Part shown: positions 24,801 through 37,335 of the stretch, in pieces
Position numbering within the stretch: position 1 is the stretch's first letter
How the letters are laid out: each line of letters begins with the position of its first letter
NCBI RefSeq assembly: GCF_963576615.1
Contig: NC_088714.1
Span: 33,264,643-33,328,642, forward strand
Length of the DNA stretch: 64,000 bases
DNA from: Watersipora subatra
Lineage: Eukaryota > Bryozoa > Gymnolaemata > Cheilostomatida > Watersiporidae
Reading direction: 5' to 3'
Made by a program: the position numbers and the translations under genes
Notes under the pieces: generated by a model
The model's database searches: none
Seen by the model: the letters and a program-made list of their open reading frames with translations, nothing else
Told to the model about the DNA's origin: nothing

Positions 24801-26361
24801 CATGGCTTTACAATTATATTGTATAGGCACTATTCGAAATTATCAGTGTTGAGTTTTGTAGCAAACACAAAGACATGATTGCTGTTAGTATATGATAGAT
24901 TGGAAGCCTTTCTATCCAAACATCATTTATAGAGTATTTGGTACCTACCATAAATTCAGCTTAGCAGCTTCTTTTGCCCATTATATGCTCACAAGTAATG
25001 GAAACCTTATTTAATATGAAGACCCAAACCATGAACTTTACGTTTGACCTGTGACGCAGTGAGAACCCCGACGTAGTCAGATTCAGGGTGCTATAGATGA
25101 TTGTACTTGCTACCGAATATGGGGACATCACTATAAGCTTCCTGCAGGAACGCCACGGAGATGACTGACACACACTGGCTGCGAACGCACAGTAGTGTAA
25201 GATGAATTGGATGAACAGGAATCATAGATATGATGTAATTGAATCACATTGGATAAGAATTAGTCAGGTCCTGTAAACAAGATCAACAACTAAACGCAAT
25301 GGATTTCAACACCTCTATGAAAAACATGCGACTGTTTATTTCAATGTCGGACTGGTGATCATTCACGCTTGGATTCCTTCGCATGACAATAGGATATAAG
25401 GCGTGTAATTGGGTGAGAGAGTTGTTGACTGTACTAGCTTTCTGAAAAAGGCGTTGACTGTATATCGACATTAACATATGCCTAGATGGTTGTAGTTTTC
25501 AAAACCAGTTTTTCCACTACCTTTGAAGCCTGAAGGACGTAAGATATACAGAGCTCCCTAAAGGCAGAATTATCATCACTCCTACTTATCCTTGACACGT
25601 ACAATCACAGAAAGTAGGTAAGTTTGCTGCTTACTAAACTGTAAGTCTTTTTCTTTTGATTGTTGTTTTGGAGTTACTTTTCAAAATAAAATTGGCCAGT
25701 TGAACTCTATACGGATGTTTTAACTTAACTGGGTTTTTTTCTATTGCAAATAAGAAAATTATTTTTTGAGAAAGACAAAACTCATTGAACTATTTGAAAA
25801 TAAAATAAAGTGTTCAACTCAACAGTTGAATGATTAGAATTTATACCGAGGGAAGTTTGTAATAAACAGCGGTTATTTACTATATCTCTATAACTCTTAA
25901 TATTTTATTTTAGCTTTAGCCGATTGATTATCTTAAAGAATTCAAACACCAGCAGTTCTGCTACGAGTCATGCACACACATGGTTTGAACTAGTTAATAG
26001 CAATATCTAGCTTGTGATCCAACACAAATTTAAAAAATAGCAAGAAGAACGCTGAACAGAAAATGCTGCTTCGCTCACAGCCCTAAACTAAAACCTTTTA
26101 AGAATCCTGAAAATTGTCAAGAGGGATTTTTGAACTTACCATATTAGGACACCTAAAAGTTGTTAGTAAGAATTGATAGGATTATACATATTCAACTATT
26201 GTTTCTCTAAAACCTGTCAAATATTTCAATATCTTTCAAAGTTTTGACATCTGAAGTTTGTGTTTACGAAGATGGATATCGCTCTACATTTTGTCACTGT
26301 TGTGATCAGAAGGTCAACAGGCCTTACTATTACTCACTCTGAGATGAATGGCATGCGTGTG
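21851..26361. other. Gene-free AT-rich interval
   Basis: A short duplicated AATAATGAGGTTACAGT occurs at 23565-23610. Open frames at 24563, 24961 and 25283 (64-78 codons) match nothing known and lack splice context. Confidence 0.5.
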
Positions 26362-26475
26362 CGACATAGATTAGCGCTCTTCCACCTCGGTCATAGCTTA
26401 ATCACTTAATCTGATGGATTAATTCATTAGATTAGCTGGTGGTTTGAATCTCGCTAGTGATATTTAAAAAAAACT
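26362..26475 (+). repeat. tRNA-derived SINE-like fragment
   Basis: A possible A box (TAGCGCTCTTCC) and a B-box-like GGTTTGAATCTCGC at 26441-26454, ending in an A-run. Weak. Confidence 0.4.
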
Positions 26476-27184
26476 TCTCAAAAATCTATTAAGATATCAG
26501 TATTTCTCATTTTGTTTTTATAAATTCCTAAAGATGATTCTGTATGCCATTGCACGTGCTCGATAGATCACATGACATCTTGTGGATTAAGATAAAAATA
26601 TGTATTGGTTAATAGCAACCACCAAATACCTGAGAGAATGTTATTTTTCATTATAGAAATATCAATAATAGTTCGAGTACAGACAATTACTATCTCTAAA
26701 TTATTATAGCTCTTTAGAGTACTGCTCGTGGAATAAACTTCACTCTCTCATTGTATCTAGAGCTAATCTATGGCTAATTGTTTTTTGGATTAGAATAATC
26801 CTCTATTCACGGCTAATTTTCACAGTGAAATAGAATTTATGGTCTCTAATCTTACTTCTCCAAGCGTTTTATAGCTTTCAATCTCAAAATCTTTGAATAA
26901 TCTGCCAGGAATTAACGGCTTGAGTAACTCTCTTCTTTTAGCCGTGGTCTGTCAGGACACTCTATTGTAATCGAGTACATTCTGTGGTTACCAAAGGTTA
27001 CATTATTCTTGAGCAAACTTGTTTAACTATGCTCTCTTTGTCAAATTCCCTGTCTCTGAATTATTTTGGAAAATTTTAGCTTACTAAATTGCATCTCAAT
27101 TATTATTTTTAGGCCTTTATTATGTACTAGTACTTAGGCAGTCCGGCGGCAGTACCTGTAATAAATATCTGCTCAGTGCACAAG

Positions 27185-27335
27185 GGTATTTGAGTGGTGC
27201 AGATGGGGGCAAGTCTAGCAGGTGAATTGAATGTGTGAGTTTGAATCCAGCAGGATGCAATCTTTTTCCCAACTTCTGTCCCAACTGTCGGGCTTCGGAA
27301 AGACAGACATACACGTCTCTTATTATAAGATTGTG
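27185..27335 (+). repeat. tRNA-derived SINE-like element (family 2, copy 1)
   Basis: TGAGTGGTGCAGATGG as a possible A box, GAGTTTGAATCC (27237-27248) as B box, then a CTTTTTCCCAA stretch and a tail with AGACAGACATACACGTCTC. It shares layout and tail with 37185-37335. Confidence 0.6.
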
Positions 27336-27339
27336 ATTT

Positions 27340-29324
27340 TTAACACTAATACGGTATATTATCTATTGCAAGCATGCAAATGATTTAATTTACACAGCTA
27401 TATTATTCTGGTAATTTTCAATTCGTAAAGATATGAATTTTTCGTTCATAAAATTATAAAAAACTATATGCTTTATGTGATATTCCATTCTCTGTTGAGT
27501 GTATAACAACACTCAATAATAACACAAAATTGGAAATTTGCCACAAGGTTGTAAGATATTACAAGCAAGTAACAAAGTTGTGACCAGTTATGGCAACAAT
27601 AGCGCAAACACAATAGAATAAAAACAAAATTTGCATTGACTATGATAACGCCCGAAACGTAACAATGTTCATTACGTAGAAGGGACCTGTAGATTTATAT
27701 AACACAACATAATTATACAAATTAGACATTATAGAAAATAATAAACAACAAAGAAGTACATCTACATTTGACCTTGACCTCTGATATTATGTAGATAAAT
27801 AGATACTATGAGAACTGCTGGGTTGAAGGCATTTCTGGCCAATAAAGGTGTTAGTTTGTCCATTGTCTGCTATCTAAATGGAGGTAATCAATACACACAG
27901 CGTTACTAAAATTTAACATTTTGGAATTGTGACTGAATGTGACTTATAAATTATATCTTTATTATTTTAATTATGATGTATATTTGATAACATTAAAAAG
28001 ATTATTCGAATTGTTTTTATGATGCCGATAATTTTTTGTAACAAGCAATTTATTATTTTATATTATAGTAGCAAAGTGAATTTTTGTGCAGGAGGACTGA
28101 CTTATGATTATTTGTAATAGGCTTTATATCTTTTAATCCCACTTGAGACTGGTGAGCTATTGCCAGAATACCAAAGATTGCTAATTTTATATGAATTGGT
28201 TTGCACCAGAAGATGAAAATATATAATAATAACTGACAATCACGGACAGCTGTGACTCTCAAATTGGAACATAACCTCCAGACTTGCGTAACTATGGCTT
28301 ACCAGACTATAATAATGCTCATACAACTGGCGGCCATCTTGAAAGTCGATGAGTGATGTAATGTGATGGATTCATGCATAATTATATAGAAAGCGCAGAG
28401 ATTATCGTGACACTTTGGTGCATATAATTCTGTCTGTTGGAAATCGAATACGGTTACAAATAATCCGCCTGTTTTGCAAAATACATTAAAAGGATAATGT
28501 CATCTTCAACCCTATCATTTAGGAAGGGGGCAAAAGTTGATTGTACATTGACGATAGTTGATTGCTACACTTGGCAACACACGACTTGTTTTATCGCTAG
28601 AAAGACTCAAACATTGTGCATATTCATTGTAACTAGATACTCTTGTAGGAGTGTGTTTGCAGTATGAAAAAACTGCAAACACACAACACTTTGTCAATGC
28701 GTCTAACTTTGTTCAACAAAAACACACTTTGAAATATCATAAACTCTAACAAGCTGTAGCATTTTACTTTACAACCAACATACAACGGATCTTTATCTTT
28801 TATGTAATGATGAAACCTTGAAAAGAGTGTTTAAGCAGGTAATTATATGAAAAGTCTTTTGAATTAGAAGCAATTTACATGAAAATGAAAAAATAAGCAA
28901 AACAGTGAAAAGTAATTCATTTCTACGAGACAAAAACATTAGTTGTGATAATAGGTTGTAATATTGGCTTCAGTTTTTCCTACTATATTTATGACTAAAA
29001 GAAATCTGTGGCTGGGTGCATAATCTATGACATATACCACATAGACACAACATTAGAGATTATAAGCCTGATTTTTTCATTACCATCGACATCCTTTGTG
29101 AATAGAATATGTACATTTACTCTTCGTGTTAAGAAGTGAACTGCTCTTTGCAGAGTGCATTCTATCACCTCTGTTTGAGAGCTTTACCATAGGTCTGATA
29201 GGCAGAGTTGGTTAGCTCATCACAACTGGTAAGGGTAAAAAGAGTGTTGTAACTTTGACCTTTAACCTCTATCAAGTTTTGCAAGTCATTTTTGACGCAC
29301 GCATATGAAGTCTAGTTCCATAAG
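27340..29324. other. Gene-free interval upstream of goosecoid
   Basis: No exon recognised. May contain goosecoid control sequence, but nothing specific can be shown. Confidence 0.45.
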
Positions 29325-29565
29325 AGCAGCTGGGGCCTTGCGGTTTATAGCGCCTGACCTGCAAACAACAGGCTGGGATTAAATTCGCAAAAAAAGAACC
29401 ACTGGTGATGACAGAAATAATATCCAACCTTAAATCGCTGTCTGCAACTGAACATGTCTCCATTCATGGAAACATTGCCACCTCTGCCTAATAAAAAGCC
29501 TCTACTCCCTGTTAGCTGAGCAGGTACCACTCTTGACAAGGGAGGGATTGCTCGCAGTGTTTTAA
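29325..29565 (+). repeat. tRNA-derived SINE-like element (family 1, copy 1), just upstream of goosecoid
   Basis: Shares GCGCCT.ACCTGCA.ACAACAGG near the head, AACTGA/TG..CATGTCTCCA in the middle and GAGGGATTGCTCGCA at the end with 40616-40880 and 40955-41256. It ends about 115 bases before the goosecoid ATG. Confidence 0.65.
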
Positions 29566-29591
29566 GAGTTGATACTAAAATTACTCTTTGG

Positions 29592-29606
29592 TATATTTAT
29601 ATATTT
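29592..29606 (+). promoter_or_regulatory. Candidate TATA element upstream of goosecoid
   Basis: TATATTTATATATTT lies about 80 bases before the goosecoid ATG and about 30 bases after the end of a SINE-like repeat. Position and sequence suit a TATA box, but AT-rich background makes chance matches common and no initiator is evident. Confidence 0.3.
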
Positions 29607-29681
29607 TTATGATATGTCAAAAAATGATGTTGGTTATAATAGCAACAGGAAGTTTACGAATACCACTGATCTTGCAGGAAG

Positions 29682-29955
29682 ATGCAGCACTCTTCGCCGT
29701 ACTGTGGTGCGTATCCAGCAAATGCCATGGCAGAGTTTGTAAAGTTAATGGCCCAGCAGAGAACAGCCGCAGATCTCTCTACTTCTCCTAGAGCTGCTGC
29801 CGTTGCGGCAGCATACACAATCGAAAGCTTACTGGCAGCTCCGCGGCCTCTTATGCCGCGGCCTCTCCCAGTTACCTCTTATTTTCCTTACATCCCTCCA
29901 ACTTCCTCCGCCGCGTTTTCTCTCCCATCGCAACAAGATTTTATCTCAGCTGCAG
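29682..29955 (+). CDS. gsc: goosecoid coding exon 1 (residues 1-91)
   Basis: Encodes the N-terminal arm with an Ala-rich stretch (residues 38-44), the eh1 motif and a Pro-rich segment (residues 54-74). It ends at GCAG|GTATGA in phase 1, and the completed Gly codon uses the first two bases of exon 2. It is locally GC-rich compared with the AT-rich flanks, which supports real coding sequence. Confidence 0.85.
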
Positions 29956-32900
29956 GTATGATATCTTCTTTAGTTTATATGTTTATGAGAACAAAGTGAC
30001 ACTAATGAAATCCTTTGGAATACTTTTAACATCTCAATAGCTGAGTGGTTCAAAAACTGATGTATGTAAGCCTATAACTTTTTATTGGTATCGGTCATCA
30101 TTAACAAAGATATGTATTTCGTTATTACGCCAAAAGAAAAAAAATGAAAAGACAAAAGTCAGGAATTATTGAGTGAGTTGAACAAAAGTGTTTTAGAAGT
30201 TGATAATCTAATAGTATTGTGGAGGAGTCGGAATAGCGAATTGTAGGTTGTAGTAACAGAAAGTTCATAAACTGAAGCATACGAACGTGGATGTAGTATA
30301 TGTTGTTGTCACAAAATAGAAAATGATGTTTGTCATATGTGTGGAAGGATAAATATGGATATTTTGGTCATAGTTTACGCACAATTTTGAAACCTGTAAC
30401 ATAAATGTGGAAGAGAGCATGTTTAAGAGAAAAAATCTGGTTTTGGTTATTGTACGAGGTACTTCCAAGAGCTAGTAATATTACTACTAATAGCCTGTGT
30501 TCTACACAAACTCACAAACAAGAGGCTCAAAGTAATGAATCGAGCTATCTAATTGAGTTGACTAGCGGTAAGAAGTCTACAATACAGAATATTCCAGAAC
30601 ATGAGCAAACTGCTAGGATAACTAAAGTCATGCTAGATTCGTTGTAAATAAAAATTTACATTTTACAAATAAAATCATGAGCATTTTTCATGAGAAGAAG
30701 GTTTGAATTTTCAAACTTTTTTAACAATTAGTCCATTCTTGAAACTATTCAAATGGTAACTAAATTTTACACAATCACGCAAATGTTGTCTTTATTGCTT
30801 ATGCTGTCCTGAGGGTAATGAGTAACATTTTTTCAAAGTATATAGTAATAATTCCTACTTCATTTTTATCCAAAAATGAGTACCACGTTTCACACTTGTA
30901 AGCTGAAAATGTTCCAAAATTATTTTACTCTGTAGCAAAACCAATACTATGAATTTCAATAGCATTGTATAATGAATCTACCAGGAGAGATGTTGCTGCT
31001 GGCTAGAAAAAGCTGACAGCGGCTGGTCAAGGTCTCTCGCGACGCGCTGCTGTGGTCATCAACATGCAAAGCAGCTATTCATAATGAGCATTTAAACTGC
31101 ATTGTTTATATTTAAACTTCAATGTTCAATATTTGATAAAATGATTAAACGAGATTAAATCTTTAATAATAACAAATTAGCGTTGCTTTATAGAATAATA
31201 CTTCATCTAGCCTTTCAGGATTTATAACTGGCATTCTCTGATAATCATTGATTTTAAAGTCAATCTCCCTCTAACTATTTCTGCAAATAGCTATTTTTAT
31301 TTGCATCATAAAAACAAGTTTACGGTGTGTATTGATCTACAAAGCTGAGATAAGACCTCTCGGTGAATACCGATCTTCAAATAACACCTGCGCTTTTCGT
31401 TTGCAGACGTGTTGTCATTAGCATTCAGAGGTTTTCGACTCTTATAATAACCGAGCCCATTATGACCAACAAGCCCTAAATGGCTCAAAAATAAACAGAT
31501 TAGAATGAATAAAAACCTTTGACTTGACAAAAGAACACGTTCGCCAGTCGAATAAATGTAGGAGACATTAACACATGAGGCCGTAACAGGAAACCTTGGT
31601 TAGCTAGCTATCTCGACAATGTGTTAACGTATATGGATAAGCTATAGACCACACATGAAATGCAAACACATGCATATTTGCTAGAGGCCTGTTTGTCATA
31701 CACGGTAGTCGCTCCAAAGCCTCTAATGCGCATTTAACTGCTCTCTGTGTAAATAACCCTTTAGTTGGATTAAGGGTAATTCACATAGCCGTGTCTATAT
31801 ACTCTCTAGTCCAAAAACCTTTTCAATCACTAAGGCAAATGTTTGAGGGCTCACTTGATTTCTGTCATCTTGCCTTAGAACTTATGCCAAAAACTTCTAT
31901 CATGGTGGTCTTTTGAATGAATGCCTATATTGTGACAAAGAGATGAGGGATTGACAACGTATTGTGAAAGGAAGTCAAACCTGAAAAATGTGGGGAGCAA
32001 GTTAGTATGTCCAGGCAAACAGCTTGGGGCTGTATGAAATGCTCAAAAAGGTTTAACAGTCATTTGGCCTCCAATTTAGGAGAAAGAAGTAAAGTCAATG
32101 TGAAATTTGGTGTTTATATATTTACGAGTTTAGATCCTGTTCGATGCTGTCTTCTTTTTTCAACGTTCAAACATCACATCGGACAAACAGACAGACACAA
32201 AGAAAGATTTGACAGTTTTTTTTGGCAAAAATTTATCTCCGACATGTCTCTTTCCAGAATATTTTTCACATATATTTCAATAAGTACAAACACCAAAATA
32301 TAACTTTTTAGATGGTATTTGTAAGTACACTATAAGATTGATAGTATTTTAATCTTGTTGTTATGCTACGAGGAATTTCATCCATCCAAACATCGCCTTG
32401 GCATGTTTTACACACCTGTGCAAATCAAAAATTAGCTGTAGGCAACCAGACTCAATCATAACAACCTGTAATAGATTATGAAATTCTTAATATGCCTTTT
32501 GCAAAATGATTACTAAATTTTGCAATATCATTGGCTGTCTACTTTTAAGACGTTGGTACATTTATCGGCATGTTTACAGGTTGTTCTAACCTAAGCTCCT
32601 ACCTACCGACAGAGTTATCTCGCAGCGGACAAAAAAGAAAAAGACGTCATAGAACGATATTTTCTGAAGAACAACTTGAAGAACTTGAGAGAACATTCCA
32701 GAAGACACACTATCCCGATGTTTTACTTCGTGAAGAGTTAGCCATCAAAATTGATCTGAAAGAAGAACGAGTGGAGGTAAGGCCTGATGAATCTTGATGG
32801 TATTGACTAGTTGGCAAGCTTCCAACGTAATGAATAATTCTCATTGCTTGTTTTTATGACCTAAATAGGTATTTATAGTATTAACATAGCTGTGGTATGA

Positions 32901-34802
32901 TGACGCAACATTCGCTTTACCGACTTCATAGTTTCTAAAATGTTTAAAATTTCTCAGGGTAGATGGCCATAGATAAGGAAGCAAGGATTCATAGGAAAGT
33001 ATATATTGTTGCATCTTATTTAATTTAAGCAGCCAGTTTAACTAAAACTTCTCTAAAATTAACACGAGCGCTAAGCATGAATTTGGTGATAGAAAAATCA
33101 TACCGTAGAAATAATAATTATAATCAACTCGATCTATAGTCAATAAAACCCATGTTCTGTTTAGATCCGCATCCTTTTATTTTGCAGTGAAAACAGCGTG
33201 GAGTGCTTACAATGTTCTGTTAAACATGTCTTGCTGCTAAAGAAAACTGCTAAGAGCAATTGCGAAATACCTCAGGTTTTGTAGGCGCCATGTAGACCTA
33301 CAAACCAGAAACAATCCTTTAATAAACAAGGGTAATGGCCGTAAATATTGGATTGCTCAGGTTAATCCTTTGATTCCTTTGGAAGCATTTGATGTTGAAG
33401 ATTTTTTCCTCACTGTCACCTACCCAAATTTAATAGGAGTTTACCACTGTACCACATTAAAAATGTAAGCCTTCTAACAGTAGCAATTGATGGTTAAAGT
33501 TATTAAACAAATTGTTCATAATCGGCTTAACGAATGTACTGAGTTATTTAATGTATTACATCTTTCTGTTTGATCCCCATCTTCTAACAAGCCGAGGGAG
33601 AGGAGATAGTGTAGCTGAATGGTCGAAGCTTTTTTGATTGGCTAAAGAGGGGTTTAGACTATTTTTAGGTGGTTTTTTATGAGAAAGTCTACTTTTTAAA
33701 ATAGGAAAACATTTTAGTCCAAATACTGAAATGTCAGAAAACCATTAAGATTGTAAAAACTAGCGAAAATGTTAAGCTGTTTAGTAAAAGCTATGAATTG
33801 TTTGAGGGTCAATATGTGGGATGCTTAATTACTAGCAGGTTCATTTGCTATCGCCTAATACCTATTTATGCATAAAATGATCCGTTATTTACACACCATC
33901 TAGTTTGTTTCGTGACAGACGCGTAGACCCGATCATTGTAAGTTTTCACACCTAATTCATCGATAAAAAATGATTTGATTAATTTTTTGACAACAATCGA
34001 TGTAAAACCTTTGTAATTTAATATGTGTGGATGACATATTCAACGTGTGGATCGACATGTTGAAACTAGTTGAGGTTTCAACGTGTCAATCCACACGGCA
34101 GAACTCTTACCCTCTTACCGTTAGTGTAAAATAGTTTGTACACAAATTATCAAGATACTTTTGATTAGATTAGCAATTTTTTTCAATAATAATATAGTTT
34201 TCCTCAAACAAATTAATAATAAATAAACTGAATACTTAATAATAAGTAATGAGTATTTCAGTCTACTAATTAGTATTATATATATTACATTATTAGCAAT
34301 AATTTCATTTCAGATAGCAGTGTTTTTTAAATCATGCCATACAACAATGATAAGACAAAAAAAGAAGAAAGGCCAACATTTAGCCACCAAAACGAAATCA
34401 ATGGTTTTCAACCAATGCTGAAGCAGTCATTGCTACTAGGATTGTCAGCTTCTGTCAAAAACCTTTGTTGATATTAGTGATTGTATTTCGTGCTTATAGG
34501 TATGGTTTAAGAACAGACGAGCAAAATGGAGAAAGCAGAAGAGAGAGCAGCATGAGTTGGGCACTGAGCAGACATTAGACTCGAACATTTCTATAACTGT
34601 TGATGATGAGAATGATGAAATTATAGTTACCGATGAAGACTTATCTCCTCCACACACCCCTGAGATAGCTGTACCTAGTAAACAGCCCAGCAATATAGAT
34701 ATATTGTCATTAACTCATTCTAACTTCGGAAAACAATCTTCAATAGAAGCCAAGAACCATAGCATGCCTATACCAGCGAAGACGGCGAGCACCCTAGGGT
34801 GA
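29682..34802 (+). CDS. gsc: Goosecoid-type K50 paired-like homeobox transcription factor (3 exons, 257 aa)
   Basis: Nuclear DNA-binding repressor; in bilaterians goosecoid acts in anterior, foregut and organiser-type patterning. Joining 29682-29955, 32580-32776 and 34500-34802 at GT/AG borders gives 774 nt and one uninterrupted frame. Residues 45-52 (YTIESLLA) form an eh1/GEH-type Groucho-binding motif near the N-terminus, with Tyr where Phe is usual. The homeodomain is residues 112-171; its third helix reads [16 protein letters not shown] with Lys at homeodomain position 50, the class that binds TAATCC. The [12 protein letters not shown] wording and the eh1 motif favour Gsc over Otx or Pitx. 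The intron between homeodomain residues 46 and 47 is typical of paired-like genes. The tail is acidic and Ser/Pro-rich. The first in-frame ATG is used; an AG four bases before it (29676-29677) could be a splice acceptor, so an upstream non-coding exon is possible. Confidence 0.93.
30031..30302 (+). repeat. SINE-like dispersed repeat (family 3, copy 1), in goosecoid intron 1
   Basis: Begins near TAGCTGAGTGG (30038-30048), a perfect tRNA A box. Shares TTATTGAGTGAGTTGAACAA, AATCTAATAGTATTG and TTCATAAACTGAA with 38478-38725 in the same orientation and order. Confidence 0.7.
31040..31790. promoter_or_regulatory. Possible goosecoid intron 1 control region
   Basis: Contains a perfect POU octamer ATTTGCAT (31299-31306), a reversed near-octamer about 15 bases before it, ATGCAAA and GCATATTTGC near 31660, and GGATTA (31767-31772), the binding site of K50 homeodomains such as Goosecoid itself. 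All are short motifs that can arise by chance. Confidence 0.25.
32580..32776 (+). CDS. gsc: goosecoid exon 2 (first 46 homeodomain residues)
   Basis: Acceptor TTTACAG|GT and donor GTGGAG|GTAAGG. Encodes residues 92-157, including the homeodomain arm and helices 1 and 2 ([16 protein letters not shown] onwards). It stops in phase 0 after homeodomain residue 46. Confidence 0.95.
34044..34097. repeat. Short hairpin in goosecoid intron 2
   Basis: 34044-34066 and 34075-34097 form a 23-bp stem with one mismatch and one G.U pair around an 8-base loop; the stem starts CGTGTGGATCGACATG. Confidence 0.75.
34500..34802 (+). CDS. gsc: goosecoid exon 3 (recognition helix and acidic tail)
   Basis: Acceptor CTTATAG|GTA. 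It begins with [14 protein letters not shown], the recognition helix with Lys50, and continues into a Asp/Glu-rich then Ser/Pro-rich tail ending in TGA. The tail has no counterpart I recognise. Confidence 0.95.
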   Translation, partial: VWFKNRRAKWRKQKREQHELGTEQTLDSNISITVDDENDEIIVTDEDLSPPHTPEIAVPSKQPSNIDILSLTHSNFGKQSSIEAKNHSMPIPAKTASTLG

Positions 34803-34934
34803 CATTTACTGACAGCTTATGATATTTCTGATATGTATGAGAAAGAATCATTAACATTTCTGTGATATAGCTTCTTTTAATTAGTTTATTTTAGATAGAT
34901 TTCTCAATATTATTAGCACTGAAGTGTTTACGGT

Positions 34935-34940
34935 ATTAAA
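34935..34940 (+). terminator. Possible goosecoid poly(A) signal (ATTAAA)
   Basis: First ATTAAA variant seen after the goosecoid stop, about 130 bases downstream. No AATAAA was seen nearer. The signal is weak in such AT-rich DNA. Confidence 0.3.
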
Positions 34941-36475
34941 AATAATCGGGAGTTACACACTCTGTTGTAAGAGGTAGACAACTCCATTAATTATAAATTT
35001 TTTATATTTAGTTGTTAATTTGTTCAAAAAGTTCTAGCTGCAATTGAATGGTTGTCTTGGTAGAAATTGAAAAATGTACATATTTTTAAAAAAACAAATA
35101 GTCGATCTTCATGCTATGCCAAAACTTGAGGCTTCTACAGCCTATCTTGCATGTCATTAGTTACAGCGTCATTACCTCTAAATTGCAAATATGTTTATAT
35201 AGATAAATACCCCTCTTTTATTACTTGGTAGTTTCAAAGAAATCCAGACTTTTGATTTCACAAAAATCTTGGTTTTGTCTACTTTTCAACAAATCTTTGT
35301 TTTAGAATGATCATATGGTTCTAAACCAAACAGACTATCTAAATGTCAATAACGAAACTGCTTTATAACCTGTGGGTACATAAAGTTAGAATATTATGAC
35401 TACCGTAAATCATATTTTCATAGCTCACATTGTGATCATGTTCTATTTTAAATGTGTTTTTTTTAGACTTTATTGTAAACTTTATGACTGAATTAGAGCG
35501 GATAATGTGAAGCTTTTAAAATAAGCACACCAACAGGTCATATTACTTACAGAGATGGATGGTAGAAGAGAAAAACAACAGAAATCATAAGATACTATTC
35601 ATAACAGGTTACAAAACCTGAATGATTTTAGATCTAGACCTTTGGGAGACAAAGTGAGACAGATTATCTCATTCATATTTCATGCATGAAAAATATTCAA
35701 GCTTCCAAAGCAGACACCAGACATCAACTATAGACATCTACAGTTTTGGCCAGTCTGATACCACTATTGTCATTAGAACTATACAGCAGCAAATAATCAT
35801 AATAACAACACACTACGTGCTCAAGAATTAGTTAGCCTGTAAACTATCAATATCTCCAGTACGACGCCCATCCTTAGGATAAAAATTTGTTTTGCATATG
35901 ACCTTCACTGACTACTTGAGAATGAGCTCACAAGTAGTTCTTATAAAAGAACTCTTACAAACAGAAGCACATTGAATATGTTACACACCTTAGCCAATAA
36001 AGGTACCATCAAGTTTGTGATGAATTGAATTAAAGTAAAAAGCAAGCTAATCGTTTAAATCATGACCTGAGAAAGGGCCTGATAAGTGAATAAGCTGGTG
36101 AAATACCTTTGTTTCTTTGAATAGAAGTAGAAAACACTGATAGGCAATTCCAATAAATTCATCGTTTGGCAGCGCTTGTCATTTTCGAATTTTCTGAATA
36201 TCAAGTGCAAATATAACTTGGAAAGCATTGATAGTTGAACATGTTGGTAAACGTAAGTGTGATAACTTGACTGTATAACTATAACTAAAAGTATAAAACA
36301 GCATGACAAAGTTTCTATAACAAAGATGAAACAGCAAAAATCGACTCTGACCAAAAAACTAGAAAGATGGATCGGGAAAACATTTGATTCAGAGAGACTG
36401 GCCAGTCGCCATTAATAAAGAGCAATACTGTTGATTTTTGTTTCGCAAAGGAGTACAAACAAGGTTGTCCTATTA
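34941..36475. other. Gene-free interval downstream of goosecoid
   Basis: The 99-codon minus frame at 36055-36354 is not recognised. No other feature supported. Confidence 0.5.
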
Positions 36476-37104
36476 CACGTGTTATGTGTTACATGTGTTA
36501 TGTGTTACATGGGTTATGTGTTACATGTGTTATGTGTGTTACATGTGTTATGTGTTATATGTGTTATGTGTTTTACATGTGTTATGTGTTACATGTGTTA
36601 TGTGTTATACATGCGTTATGTGTTACATGGGTTATGTGTTACATGGGTTATGTGTTACATGTGTTATATGTGTTACATGTGTTATGTGTGTTACATGTGT
36701 TATGTGTTATATGTGTTTTACATGTGTTACATGTGTTATGTGTTATATATGCGTTATGTGTTACATGGGTTATGTGTTACATGGGTTATGTGTTACATGG
36801 GTTATGTGTTACATGTGTTATGTGTTACATGGGTTATGTGTTACATGTGTTATGTGTTACATGGGTTATGTGTTACATGGGTTATGTGTTACATGTGTTA
36901 TGCGTTTTACATTTGTTATGTGTTACATGTGTTATGTGTTACATGGGTTATGTGTTACATGGGTTATGTGTTACATGTGTTATGTGTTACATGGGTTATG
37001 TGTTACATGTGTTATGTGTTACATCGGTTATGTGTTACGTGTGTTATGTGTTACATGTTACATGGGTTATGTGTTACATGGGTTATGTGTTACATGGGTT
37101 ATGT
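36476..37104. repeat. 16-bp minisatellite (GTTATGTGTTACATGG/T), about 39 units
   Basis: Mostly 16-bp units with some 13- and 18-bp variants. Two unit types alternate (CATGTG and CATGGG). The three + frames of more than 220 codons (Cys/Tyr/Val/Met repeats) are by-products. Confidence 0.96.
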
Positions 37105-37184
37105 TTACTAATACCGTGTCAGTTTGGCGCTGTGAGAGATCGTCACATGTAATAATTAAATGCACAATTACTCCACAAAGCAGC

Positions 37185-37335
37185 AAGGTGGTTGTCTCAT
37201 GCAGATGGTAGAATGTTGTGCTGGCAAACAGAATGTCATGAGTTCAAATCCCTTTGAGAGTAACTTTTTTCCAAAGTTGTAAGAAAACCTCCGACACCCA
37301 AACAAACAGATATGGCTCTCATTATAGTGAAGATT
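37185..37335 (+). repeat. tRNA-derived SINE-like element (family 2, copy 2)
   Basis: A-box-like TGGTTGTCTCATGCAGATGG, B box GAGTTCAAATCC (37240-37251), then CTTTTTTCC and a tail with AACAGATATGGCTCTCATTA, parallel to 27185-27335. Confidence 0.65.

Noticed and set aside
29682-34802. Otx or Pitx instead of goosecoid
   Set aside because: These share Lys50, but the eh1 motif near the N-terminus and the [12 protein letters not shown] wording fit Gsc better.
36431-37211. Three + strand frames of 222-257 codons rich in Cys, Tyr and Val
   Set aside because: Product of the 16-bp array; all three frames are open and no domain is present.
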